Assembly (NCBI GenBank): GCA_903904765.1
Contig: CAIVEA010000862.1
Span: 1 to 7,164, forward strand
Direction: 5' to 3'
From: an uncultured Chloroflexota bacterium
Lineage (GTDB): Bacteria; Chloroflexota; Anaerolineae; Aggregatilineales; Phototrophicaceae
Length of the DNA: 7,164 nt
Every line of letters begins with the position of its first letter. Within the stretch, counting starts at the first letter, position 1. The position numbers and the translations under genes were made by a program. Shown here piece after piece: positions 1 to 6,066 of this stretch. Under the pieces are notes generated by a model, which saw only the letters and a list, made by a program, of their open reading frames with translations, ran no database searches and was not told the DNA's origin.

Positions 1-90
1 CAGCAGCAGCGCGGCAGCGATCAGGTAGGCAATCGGGGAGGCGAAATACTGTCCGACTTCGCGGCGGAATACAATCCATAACCCTTTCAT
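1..90 (-). CDS. ABC-2 type transporter permease, N-terminal fragment (cut by window edge)
   Basis: The first 30 residues of a membrane permease are visible; the rest lies beyond the left edge. The protein opens MKGLWIVFRREVGQYF, followed by ASPIAYLIAAALLL, which begins the first membrane helix. A short basic amphipathic N-terminus, the 'SPIAY' turn and then a hydrophobic helix are typical of GldF/NosY-like ABC-2 permeases. The ATG (90-88) overlaps the TGA of the upstream ATPase gene (89-87) as ATGA, and a strong ribosome binding site GAGGAG sits at 101-96, five bases before the start. Translational coupling to the ATPase, and a shared exporter complex in the cytoplasmic membrane, are therefore expected. 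The substrate cannot be inferred. The family call is fairly secure from the N-terminus plus context, but the length and helix count are not visible. Confidence 0.85.
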   Translation of the reverse strand, partial: MKGLWIVFRREVGQYFASPIAYLIAAALLL

Positions 91-1010
91 GCGTTCTCCT
101 CGCGTCCGAGCAGGTCGAGGAAGATGTCTTCCAGCGTCATCGCCACCGGGCGCAGTTCTTCCAGTTGGTAGCCGGCCTGTACCACGCGCTGCGCGATGTC
201 CCCGCGCAGAGTGGGACGGGCGGCGGCGCGGAGGTGGAATCCAATTTCCTGCGGTTGCACCTGATTCACGCCTTCGATCTCCTGCAAGAGCCGCTGCCCG
301 ACGGGGGTGGATCCACCGCTGATTTGCACATACAGATGGTCACCGGGCTGCAACTGCTGGCGTAACACGGCGGGTGTGCCTTGCGCCAGAATGCGCCCGT
401 GATGGATGATAATCACGCGGTCACACACCTGTTCAGCTTCGGTCAGAATGTGGGTGCTGAACAGGACGGTATGTTTTTCGCCCATTGCCCGCACGCTCTG
501 GCGCACTTCGATCACTTGCTGCGGGTCTATGCCGATGGTGGGTTCATCGAGGATGACGACGGGCGGATCGTGTACCAGCGCCTGTGCCAGCCCCAACCGC
601 TGCCGCATCCCTTTGGACAGGTTGCGGATGAGCGTTTTGCGCCTTTCGAGCAGGTGTACTGTCTCAAGGACGCGCTCGGTCTGGCGGCGTGAGTCGCGCA
701 CGCCGCGCAGGTTCGCCCAGAACTGGATGTAACCCTGCACGGTCATGTCGGGGTAAATGGGGACGCGCTCCGGCAGATACCCCACGCGGCGGCGCACTTC
801 CAGCGAGTCTTCGAGGATATCGTAACCTGCGATTTTGGCGCTGCCCGCGCTGGGCGGCATGAACCCGGTCAACATCCGCATGGTAGTGGTTTTGCCCGCG
901 CCGTTCGGCCCTAGTAGGCCGACCACTTCTCCCGCTTCTGCTTTGAAACTGAGCCGATCTACGGCGACGAAATTGCCGTAGATTTTGCTGAGATTTTGCA
1001 CATCAATCAT
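87..1010 (-). CDS. ABC-2 type transporter ATP-binding protein (GldA/NosF-like)
   Basis: This is the ATPase subunit of an ABC-2 exporter, 307 residues, acting at the cytoplasmic face of the membrane. All nucleotide-binding motifs are present: Walker A GPNGAGKT at 34-41, the Q-loop region GYLPER at 77-82 (the usual Gln is absent, as in many GldA/NosF-like proteins), the signature LSKGMRQR at 131-138, Walker B VVILDEP at 151-157 with catalytic E156, the D-loop IGIDP at 159-163 and switch His187 in STHIL. About 90 residues follow the nucleotide-binding domain, a C-terminal extension usual in this subfamily. The start has a good ribosome binding site (AGGA, six bases before ATG) and a possible promoter upstream. 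The gene overlaps the permease start by 4 bases. The substrate is unknown; a drug, polysaccharide or gliding-type exporter are all possible. The family assignment is secure. Confidence 0.95.
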   Translation of the reverse strand: MIDVQNLSKIYGNFVAVDRLSFKAEAGEVVGLLGPNGAGKTTTMRMLTGFMPPSAGSAKIAGYDILEDSLEVRRRVGYLPERVPIYPDMTVQGYIQFWANLRGVRDSRRQTERVLETVHLLERRKTLIRNLSKGMRQRLGLAQALVHDPPVVILDEPTIGIDPQQVIEVRQSVRAMGEKHTVLFSTHILTEAEQVCDRVIIIHHGRILAQGTPAVLRQQLQPGDHLYVQISGGSTPVGQRLLQEIEGVNQVQPQEIGFHLRAAARPTLRGDIAQRVVQAGYQLEELRPVAMTLEDIFLDLLGREENA

Positions 1011-1016
1011 GAGTCT

Positions 1017-1022
1017 TCCTGT
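1017..1022 (-). promoter_or_regulatory. Ribosome binding site of the ABC ATPase gene
   Basis: On the minus strand the bases before ATG (1010-1008) read ACAGGAAGACTC. The AGGA core lies six bases before the start, normal spacing, and supports this ATG as the true start. Confidence 0.6.
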
Positions 1023-1049
1023 GCTATTCCTATGTCTACAGCCTTTTGC

Positions 1050-1079
1050 ATCCTATGCCGATCTCCGCGTGTCCGTCAA
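1050..1079 (-). promoter_or_regulatory. Possible sigma-70-type promoter of the exporter genes
   Basis: On the minus strand TTGACG (1079-1074) is followed after 18 bases by TAGGAT (1055-1050). This matches the -35 consensus at 5 of 6 bases and the -10 consensus at 4 of 6. Transcription would start near 1043, leaving a leader of about 33 bases. It lies in the 97-base gap after the kinase gene, so the exporter genes may be transcribed on their own. I see no convincing terminator for the kinase gene in the same gap, so read-through is also possible. Confidence 0.35.
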
Positions 1080-1109
1080 GCAGATGTGAAGGATTGTGGA
1101 CAAGGATTC

Positions 1110-2861
1110 TCAGTCGTTGTGCATTTCGCCCGGATGGTAATGATGCAAAATCGAGCCACCGATGAACTCCCGCAGGAGCGAGGTGTCTGGGATCATGGCC
1201 TGCTGGAGGGGCGAAAGCGGCTGCACCCAGCGCAGGAACGACAGCAGGCGATTGGCCTCGATGTAGGGCGGTGTACCCGGTTCCACTTGCAGCAGCAGCG
1301 GTTCAGCCAGCGGACGCAGGGCTGCTAGTTCATAGGCCAGCGCCGAATTGAACATGGCATCCGCGTTCTCTTGATACGGGAAGATGTTCATCTTTTCGCC
1401 GTTTCGGACGCTGCTCCAGCGTTCTAGCGTGTCGGTGGCGGAGTAACCCCGATGTTCGGCATCACGCACGATGCGGCGAATCAGGCGCACATCGGTGGTC
1501 GGCACGCGGTTGTGCGAGTCAATGTTCAACTGGGTGAGGGCAGAGGCATACACGCGGTAAATCTTGTCCGGCGGAATATCCGGCACCAGTTGTGGGTTCA
1601 GGCCGTGAATTCCTTCGATAATCAGGATTTCGTTGTGTTTCAGCTGGGCGATTTGCCCATCCACACTGCGGCCACTGACGAAATCGAAACGCGGCAACTG
1701 AATTTCTCTTCCCGCCATTAGCCCTAACAGATGCTGGTTGAACAGGGAGAGGTTGATGGCTTTCAGGTTCTCGAAGTCGTAACCCCCATTGGCATCAAGC
1801 GGGGTCAACTCTCGGTTGACGAAATAGTTATCCAGTTCCAGTGTGAAGGGGCGCAGGCCGTGTGCCAGTAGTTGAATCGCCAGCCGTTTCGAGAAGGTGG
1901 TTTTGCCGGAGGAACTTGGCCCTGCGATCAGGACGATTTGCACGCCCTGTTTTTCGTGGCGGTTGCCTATTTCGTGGGCGATGTGGGCGATGAACTGCTC
2001 ATGTAGGGCTTCAGCCACCAGCACCAGTTCGCTGACCTTGTTGGTATGTACCAACCGATTCAACTGACCGATGTCTTCAACTTGCATTCTGTCCAGCCAT
2101 TCGTCCGCCTGCCGGAACACCTTCACCAGTTTGGTGTTGGCATTGAAATGGGGCAGGGTGCGCGGCGTTTCTTTGTTCGGGTACTGAAGGACGAAACCAT
2201 TGTTCATGCGTGCTAACCGGAACACGCTTAGGTAGCGCGTGGAAGGAACCATGTAGCCGTAGAAATAGTCCTCGCGGTCATGCAGTTTGTAGAGCATCAG
2301 GCTATTGCGGCTGCGGTACTCCATCAGGCGCACCTTGTCCATTTCCCCGCGTGAGGCGAACAGGGCGGAAGCTTCTTCGAGGGTGACGCTGCGCTTGGTG
2401 ATCGGCGCATCCTCAGCGCAGGTGGCACGCATGTATTCTTCGAGGGCGCTGAGTTCTTCGGTGCCGAACGGATCGCGGTTGAGCAGCTTGCAGTAGAAGC
2501 CGCCTTCCGGTAGCGAATAGCGCACGCTGACCCGTGTCCCCGGCCAGAGTTCGTCAATCGCGGTGGCTAACAGCATGACCAGCGAACGGCGGTAGATACG
2601 GCTGCCGTCGCTATCGGTGCGCCAGATCGGGGCGAGGGTGCTGTCGCGCTGAATCGGGTAGGCCAGTTCACGCAGACGGCCATCGAGGATGCCCGCCATC
2701 AGCAGATCGGTTTCCCATCCCGTGTTGTGTGCTGCTGCCGCCGTTAGATAATCGGCGACGGTCGCGCCGATTGGTCCCTCCAGAACCAGCCCATTATTGA
2801 TGTTAATCTGGATGGTCTGGCGTGGCGCAGTGCGCGAAATGTTAGGGGTGGAGGTGGTCAT
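1110..2861 (-). CDS. Nucleoside (uridine) kinase-like protein with N-terminal TGS and ThrRS-like domains
   Basis: This multidomain P-loop protein belongs to the uridine kinase/phosphoribulokinase superfamily, so it probably phosphorylates a nucleoside in the cytoplasm; the substrate is not fixed by sequence. Numbering from ATG 2900 (596 residues): a TGS-like domain at about 28-90; a region at about 100-240 resembling the second additional domain of threonyl-tRNA synthetase; a linker; then the kinase domain from about 320, with Walker A GPSSSGKT at 327-334, LELDNYF at 354-360, IIEGIH at 427-432 and an 'RLIRRIVRD' helix at 472-480. This order matches the fused kinases known from Thermotoga, clostridia and Chloroflexota. 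I prefer the start at Met14 (ATG 2861-2859), because AAGGA lies six bases upstream; ATG 2900 has AAAGGG only four bases away. The ThrRS-like part lacks the HxxxH metal site (RSLVM at 105-109). The family call is firm, the substrate open. Confidence 0.88.
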   Translation of the reverse strand: MTTSTPNISRTAPRQTIQININNGLVLEGPIGATVADYLTAAAAHNTGWETDLLMAGILDGRLRELAYPIQRDSTLAPIWRTDSDGSRIYRRSLVMLLATAIDELWPGTRVSVRYSLPEGGFYCKLLNRDPFGTEELSALEEYMRATCAEDAPITKRSVTLEEASALFASRGEMDKVRLMEYRSRNSLMLYKLHDREDYFYGYMVPSTRYLSVFRLARMNNGFVLQYPNKETPRTLPHFNANTKLVKVFRQADEWLDRMQVEDIGQLNRLVHTNKVSELVLVAEALHEQFIAHIAHEIGNRHEKQGVQIVLIAGPSSSGKTTFSKRLAIQLLAHGLRPFTLELDNYFVNRELTPLDANGGYDFENLKAINLSLFNQHLLGLMAGREIQLPRFDFVSGRSVDGQIAQLKHNEILIIEGIHGLNPQLVPDIPPDKIYRVYASALTQLNIDSHNRVPTTDVRLIRRIVRDAEHRGYSATDTLERWSSVRNGEKMNIFPYQENADAMFNSALAYELAALRPLAEPLLLQVEPGTPPYIEANRLLSFLRWVQPLSPLQQAMIPDTSLLREFIGGSILHHYHPGEMHND

Positions 2862-2867
2862 AACCTG

Positions 2868-2872
2868 TCCTT
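2868..2872 (-). promoter_or_regulatory. Ribosome binding site favouring the downstream start of the kinase gene
   Basis: AAGGA (2872-2868) lies six bases before ATG 2861-2859. The alternative upstream ATG at 2900 is preceded by AAAGGG (2910-2905) at four-base spacing, so it cannot be excluded. The TGS domain begins after both starts, so domain content does not decide between them. Confidence 0.5.
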
Positions 2873-2921
2873 CAATTTGAATACCTGCGGGCGATCCCAT
2901 GCTGCCCTTTGATTACATTCC

Positions 2922-2948
2922 ATTATAAACGCGGTGCTATTCATCCAA
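2922..2948 (-). promoter_or_regulatory. Promoter candidate for the nucleoside kinase gene
   Basis: On the minus strand a perfect -10 hexamer TATAAT occupies 2927-2922. A weak -35 candidate, TTGGAT, lies at 2948-2943 with a short 15-base spacer. Transcription would start near 2915, about 15 bases before the first possible ATG and about 54 before the preferred one. The -10 is in AT-rich sequence between two divergent genes, where a promoter is required. Confidence 0.55.
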
Positions 2949-2968
2949 GCCTGAATTCTGTCGGGAAG

Positions 2969-2977
2969 TGTTATACT
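2969..2977 (+). promoter_or_regulatory. Extended -10 promoter candidate for the hpt-cca operon
   Basis: TGTTATACT contains the extended -10 dinucleotide TG, one base, then TATACT (5 of 6 to consensus). No good -35 is visible 16-18 bases upstream, which is normal for extended -10 promoters. Transcription would start near 2984, giving hpt a leader of about 31 bases. The divergent kinase -10 lies 44 bases away, so the two promoters share the same short region. Confidence 0.55.
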
Positions 2978-3014
2978 TATCCCATGAGTTTGTCACTTGA
3001 GGAAGTCCACCACT

Positions 3015-3566
3015 ATGCCGCCTTACGAGAAATTCCTGCAAGAAGTGTTGATTGATGAGCCGACCCTGCAAAAACGTGTGGCCGAGTTAGGCCGTCAAAT
3101 CAGCGCCGACTATGCCGAGATGAACGATCTACTGCTCATCTGCATCCTAAAGGGCGGCATCATGTTTCTGGTTGATCTGGCTCGGAATATTGATGTGCCG
3201 AACGAGATGGACTTCCTTGCCGTGTCCAGCTACGGCAAAGGCGCACGTGAAACCACCGGCAAGGTGCGGATTGATATGGATTTGAGCGCCGAAGTGACAG
3301 GACGGCATGTGCTGATTGTGGAGGACATCATTGACAGCGGGTTGACGCTGAGCTTTGTGATGGATGTGCTGAAGGCGCGTCGCCCCGCCAGCCTGCGGCT
3401 GTGTACGCTGCTCAACAAACCCTCCAAGCGACAGGTGGAAATCCCGATTGATTACATTGGTTTCGATATCGAGAACAAATTCGTATTCGGCTATGGACTT
3501 GATCTGGATGAGAAATACCGCAATTTGCCGTTCATCGGGGTTGTAGACCTGAATAAGCTGACATGA
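3015..3566 (+). CDS. hpt: Hypoxanthine (purine) phosphoribosyltransferase
   Basis: This cytoplasmic enzyme joins hypoxanthine, and probably guanine, to PRPP to make IMP or GMP in purine salvage. The 183 residues show the whole type I phosphoribosyltransferase pattern: K46-G-G in the first conserved loop, the flexible catalytic loop SSYG at 71-74, the PRPP-binding motif VEDIIDSGLT at 102-111 with its two acidic residues, LLNKPSKR at 132-139 with the base-contacting Lys135, and KFVFGYGLD at 155-163, typical of bacterial HPRTs. Length is normal. I chose ATG 3015; a GAGGA lies upstream at 2999-3003 with rather long spacing. The in-frame TTG at 2997 has no ribosome binding site and adds six residues without family resemblance. 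The stop overlaps the next gene's ATG by 4 bases, so the pair is translationally coupled. Confidence 0.93.
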   Translation: MPPYEKFLQEVLIDEPTLQKRVAELGRQISADYAEMNDLLLICILKGGIMFLVDLARNIDVPNEMDFLAVSSYGKGARETTGKVRIDMDLSAEVTGRHVLIVEDIIDSGLTLSFVMDVLKARRPASLRLCTLLNKPSKRQVEIPIDYIGFDIENKFVFGYGLDLDEKYRNLPFIGVVDLNKLT

Positions 3567-4999
3567 CCGATCTGACTCCTCGCACCCCCCGCAGACCGTT
3601 GATCTGGTCGGAATTTGTGCTGGATTTGCAGGACTTTGTGAGTGCGCTGCCCGAATCGGCTTACATCGTGGGCGGCGCGGTACGTGATGCTTTGCTGCAC
3701 CGTCCGACACACGATATTGACCTGATTACGCCCCACCACGCTATTTCGCTCGCCCGCCAGCTTGCGAATCATTTCCGGGGGGATGTGTATGTGCTGGATG
3801 CTGAGCGTGATGTCGGACGTGCCATCCTCGAATTGTCCGGCGAACGGCTGGTGGTGGATGTGGCGGGTTTTCGCGCTCCCACGCTGCTCGGTGATTTGCG
3901 TGATCGCGATTTTACTGTGAACGCGATGGCGGTTGATCTGAAGGGCGATCTGTCGCTACTGATAGACCCGCTAGGCGGCGAATCCGATATGGATGCGAAG
4001 CGGATGCGGCGCTACTCGGCGGAGTCGTTGACGAACGATCCGGTGCGGGCTTGGCGGGCGGTGCGCCAGAGCGCCCAGTTCGGCTTCCGCATCGAACCGG
4101 AAACGCTGCGGGATGTACGTGCTGCTGTGCCTGCCACGCAATCTGCGTCGCCTGAACGTTTGCGCGATGAACTGGTGCGGGTGCTGACGCTGCCGCGACC
4201 TTCCCCCGCGCTGCGGGCGCTGGACGCAGTGGGCTTGCTGGGGGCGCTGCTGCCGGATGTGGGCAGTCGTGCCGGGGCGGGCGTATGGGAGCAAACCCTG
4301 AGTCGGATTGACCATCTTACTTCGCTGTTGCACACCATCAGCTATACCCGGACTGACAATACCGCCGCCTCTTTTAGCTACGGCATGATCGCCATACAGT
4401 TTGACCGTTACCGCCGTCTGCTGATTCAACATCTGGATACGTTGTGGCCGAATGAGCGCCCGCATCGCGCCCTGCTGATGCTGGCGGCGCTGCTGCTCGG
4501 CGCACGTCCAGCAGGGGAAATGAGCGCGTCGGTAGATGGTGTGGTGGCCGATTTGCGTTTGAGTAATGCGGAACGCGGGCGGTTGCTGCCGCTGCTGCAA
4601 TATGCCGAATTGCCCCTGCACATGGACGATCATTCACCGCGCAGTATTCACCGTTTCTGGCGGCAGGTGGGTGAGGCTGGCGTGGATATTGGCTTGATGG
4701 CACTGGCTTCGCATTTGGCGGCGGCGGGGACGGCGCTGAATCAGGATGTGTGGCTGGCGCTGGTGGAACGGGTGCAAATCCTGCTACGTGCCTATTTTGA
4801 GCAGGCCGATCAATTCATTCATCCCGTGCCGCTGGTAGACGGCAATTTCTTGATGCGCCAGCTACATTTGAAAGGTGGGCCGATCATCGGGGAACTGCTG
4901 GCCTACCTGCTGGAAGAACAGGCTGTGGGCGCATTGGACAGCGCCAACTCCGCGTTAGAAGCCGCCCGTCGCTACCTTGCACAGCGCAATCTGTCCTGA
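3563..4999 (+). CDS. cca: CCA tRNA nucleotidyltransferase / poly(A) polymerase family protein
   Basis: A class II nucleotidyltransferase of 478 residues that probably adds or repairs the CCA end of tRNAs in the cytoplasm. The head domain has GGAVRD at 37-42, the metal-binding pair D51-x-D53 (HDID), DLRDRDFTVNAMA at 111-123, NDPVRAWRAVRQSAQFGF at 158-175 (a variant of the usual EDPxRxLRxxR motif), and the SPERLRDEL helix at 196-204. The C-terminal PLVDGNFLM and GGPIIGELL segments (423-431, 438-446) also match the family. The middle region resembles the HD domain of long bacterial forms, but its metal ligands look lost: VWEQTL at 241-246 for VWEHTL, and LAALLLGA at 307-314 where LHD is expected. 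No ribosome binding site is evident; the ATGA overlap with hpt suggests coupled translation. CCA-adding, A-adding and poly(A) activity cannot be told apart from sequence alone. Confidence 0.9.
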   Translation: MTDLTPRTPRRPLIWSEFVLDLQDFVSALPESAYIVGGAVRDALLHRPTHDIDLITPHHAISLARQLANHFRGDVYVLDAERDVGRAILELSGERLVVDVAGFRAPTLLGDLRDRDFTVNAMAVDLKGDLSLLIDPLGGESDMDAKRMRRYSAESLTNDPVRAWRAVRQSAQFGFRIEPETLRDVRAAVPATQSASPERLRDELVRVLTLPRPSPALRALDAVGLLGALLPDVGSRAGAGVWEQTLSRIDHLTSLLHTISYTRTDNTAASFSYGMIAIQFDRYRRLLIQHLDTLWPNERPHRALLMLAALLLGARPAGEMSASVDGVVADLRLSNAERGRLLPLLQYAELPLHMDDHSPRSIHRFWRQVGEAGVDIGLMALASHLAAAGTALNQDVWLALVERVQILLRAYFEQADQFIHPVPLVDGNFLMRQLHLKGGPIIGELLAYLLEEQAVGALDSANSALEAARRYLAQRNLS

Positions 5000-5008
5000 G
5001 CAATACGT

Positions 5009-5446
5009 TTACAGACTGTCTCCGAGTTCGTTTAAACGCATCTTGGCATCTTCTTCCGGTACTTCAAAATGCATACTCATGGTGACGGGCGTTCGCGCCC
5101 CGACGCTCAAGGCTTTGACCATCGGCGCGGGCATAATCAGCATACGGGCGAAGGCGCGTAACTGTTCTTGGTGCTTGTCGTCCTTCAGCAGATTGCCTAA
5201 CCCGCGCTGTTGCCCCCATGCGCTCTGGACGATGTGCCGTGCCAGTAGCCGCGCCAGTGACATGCGCGGGGAGAAATGCCCGCCTGTCTTGAGGAAGCCG
5301 ACGGAAAGTTCGGTGATGTCCACTTCTTCCCACATATCGGGCTTCGGGCGCTGGAGCATTATTTCTATGGGTACAGGCGGATTGATGATGTCAAACGTGT
5401 TGATGAGTTCGTTGGCGATATCTTCAAGTTGATTGTAATTGCTCAT
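5009..5446 (-). CDS. ImmA/IrrE-like protein lacking the HExxH protease motif
   Basis: A small protein of 145 residues resembling the ImmA/IrrE (DUF955) family. The N-terminal INPPVPIEIML at 21-31 looks like the 'NPPVPIExLL' opening of that family. RAFARMLIMPAPMV at 97-110 matches the 'FAxxLLMPxxxv' helix, and EEDAKMRLNELG at 131-142 matches the closing 'vSxxaaxxRLxxLG' segment. Where family members carry the zinc motif HExxH in the context 'LAHELGH', this one reads LARLLAR (64-70), so both His and the Glu are gone and proteolysis is unlikely. It may be a pseudoprotease acting by binding, but its target is unknown and no repressor gene is adjacent. The start lies six bases after the rsmD stop, with AGAGGA at 5462-5457 inside the end of rsmD. 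Stop TAA is only 9 bases from the convergent cca stop. The gene is intact and ordinary in length for a short family member. Confidence 0.72.
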   Translation of the reverse strand: MSNYNQLEDIANELINTFDIINPPVPIEIMLQRPKPDMWEEVDITELSVGFLKTGGHFSPRMSLARLLARHIVQSAWGQQRGLGNLLKDDKHQEQLRAFARMLIMPAPMVKALSVGARTPVTMSMHFEVPEEDAKMRLNELGDSL

Positions 5447-5452
5447 ACCGGC

Positions 5453-6061
5453 TCATTCCTCTTGTGATGAGGCTGGTTCCGAATCTATATCTGAATCTAT
5501 AACGGAGTCCTGCGTCTGAAAAAACCAGAGCAGGGTGCTGCCATATTTTCGCTCATCTTGCAACTCGAGACGCTGCAATGAGAGGTCGCTGCTCTCTGTC
5601 GGGTCAATTTGTACGATCACTTCGGTTCGGGGCGGTGTCCATGCCGGATGTGCGTCCAGCATGTGCAGCGCCTCCAGCCACATGCCTTTGTATTGTGGCG
5701 GCGCGACGTAGATGAAATCGAACACACGTGGCGGGGGCTGGCGCAAAATATGGAATGCATCACCCCGGCGCACAACGGCTTTCGCCTCCAACTTGGTCAA
5801 CTTGAGGTTGGCCTCAATCGTCTGGATGGCCTTGCGCTCCAGATCGTAGAAGTAGGCCACTTCCGCGCCGCGACTGAGCGCCTCGATTCCTACGCTGCCT
5901 GTGCCTGCGAACAGGTCGAGGAAGGCTGCGTCGTAAATATCCCGTCCGAGGATGTTGAACAGTGATTCTTTCACCCTGTCCATGATGGGGCGGGTGGTAT
6001 CGCCGGGGACGAGCCTGAGCAAGCGTCCTTTGGCTGAACCGGAAATCACGCGCAGCGGCAT
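5453..6061 (-). CDS. rsmD: 16S rRNA (guanine(966)-N2)-methyltransferase RsmD family protein
   Basis: This SAM-dependent enzyme should methylate G966 (E. coli numbering) of 16S rRNA during 30S assembly. The 202 residues open with RVISGSAKGRLL (4-15) and TRPIMDRVKESLFNIL (23-38), both hallmarks of RsmD. The SAM-binding motif DLFAGTGSVGIEA follows at 49-61, with acidic D73 and D101 in the expected places. The catalytic loop is unusual: FDFIYVAPPQY at 114-124 carries APPQY where E. coli-type enzymes carry D/N-PP-Y/F. The last 19 residues (184-202) are an acidic Ser/Asp/Glu tail not needed by the fold. The start is five bases after the UroD-like gene's stop, with AAGGGA at 6077-6072 inside that gene's end. 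The assignment is firm; activity with the altered loop is inferred from family context. Confidence 0.92.
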   Translation of the reverse strand: MPLRVISGSAKGRLLRLVPGDTTRPIMDRVKESLFNILGRDIYDAAFLDLFAGTGSVGIEALSRGAEVAYFYDLERKAIQTIEANLKLTKLEAKAVVRRGDAFHILRQPPPRVFDFIYVAPPQYKGMWLEALHMLDAHPAWTPPRTEVIVQIDPTESSDLSLQRLELQDERKYGSTLLWFFQTQDSVIDSDIDSEPASSQEE

Positions 6062-6066
6062 TCGCT

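Noticed and set aside
381..692. Plus-strand open frame within the ABC ATPase gene
   Set aside because: Antisense to the Walker B, signature and H-loop coding sequence; no family resemblance.
1094..1103. TTGTCCACA on the minus strand, one base from a DnaA box (TTATCCACA)
   Set aside because: A single near-match, with no cluster of boxes, AT-rich unwinding region or dnaA/dnaN nearby; not evidence for an origin.
2997..3014. TTG at 2997 as the start of hpt
   Set aside because: It has no ribosome binding site, adds six residues unlike family N-termini and would place the GAGGA site inside the gene.
3147..3710. Open frame antisense across hpt and the start of cca
   Set aside because: It covers two secure genes with family motifs, and its own translation shows no domain.
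3971..4633. Long open frame antisense to cca
   Set aside because: It is rich in Gln, Arg, His and Pro, has no recognisable domain and mirrors a well-supported gene; a shadow of codon bias.
4985..5025. Terminator between the convergent cca and IrrE-like genes
   Set aside because: The gap is 9 bases and I find only a weak CTGT/ACAG pairing and no T-tract, so no terminator can be supported.
5029..5038. Perfect 10-base palindrome CGTTTAAACG
   Set aside because: It lies inside the IrrE-like coding region, encodes Arg-Leu-Asn of the conserved closing segment and has no T-run; chance is enough.
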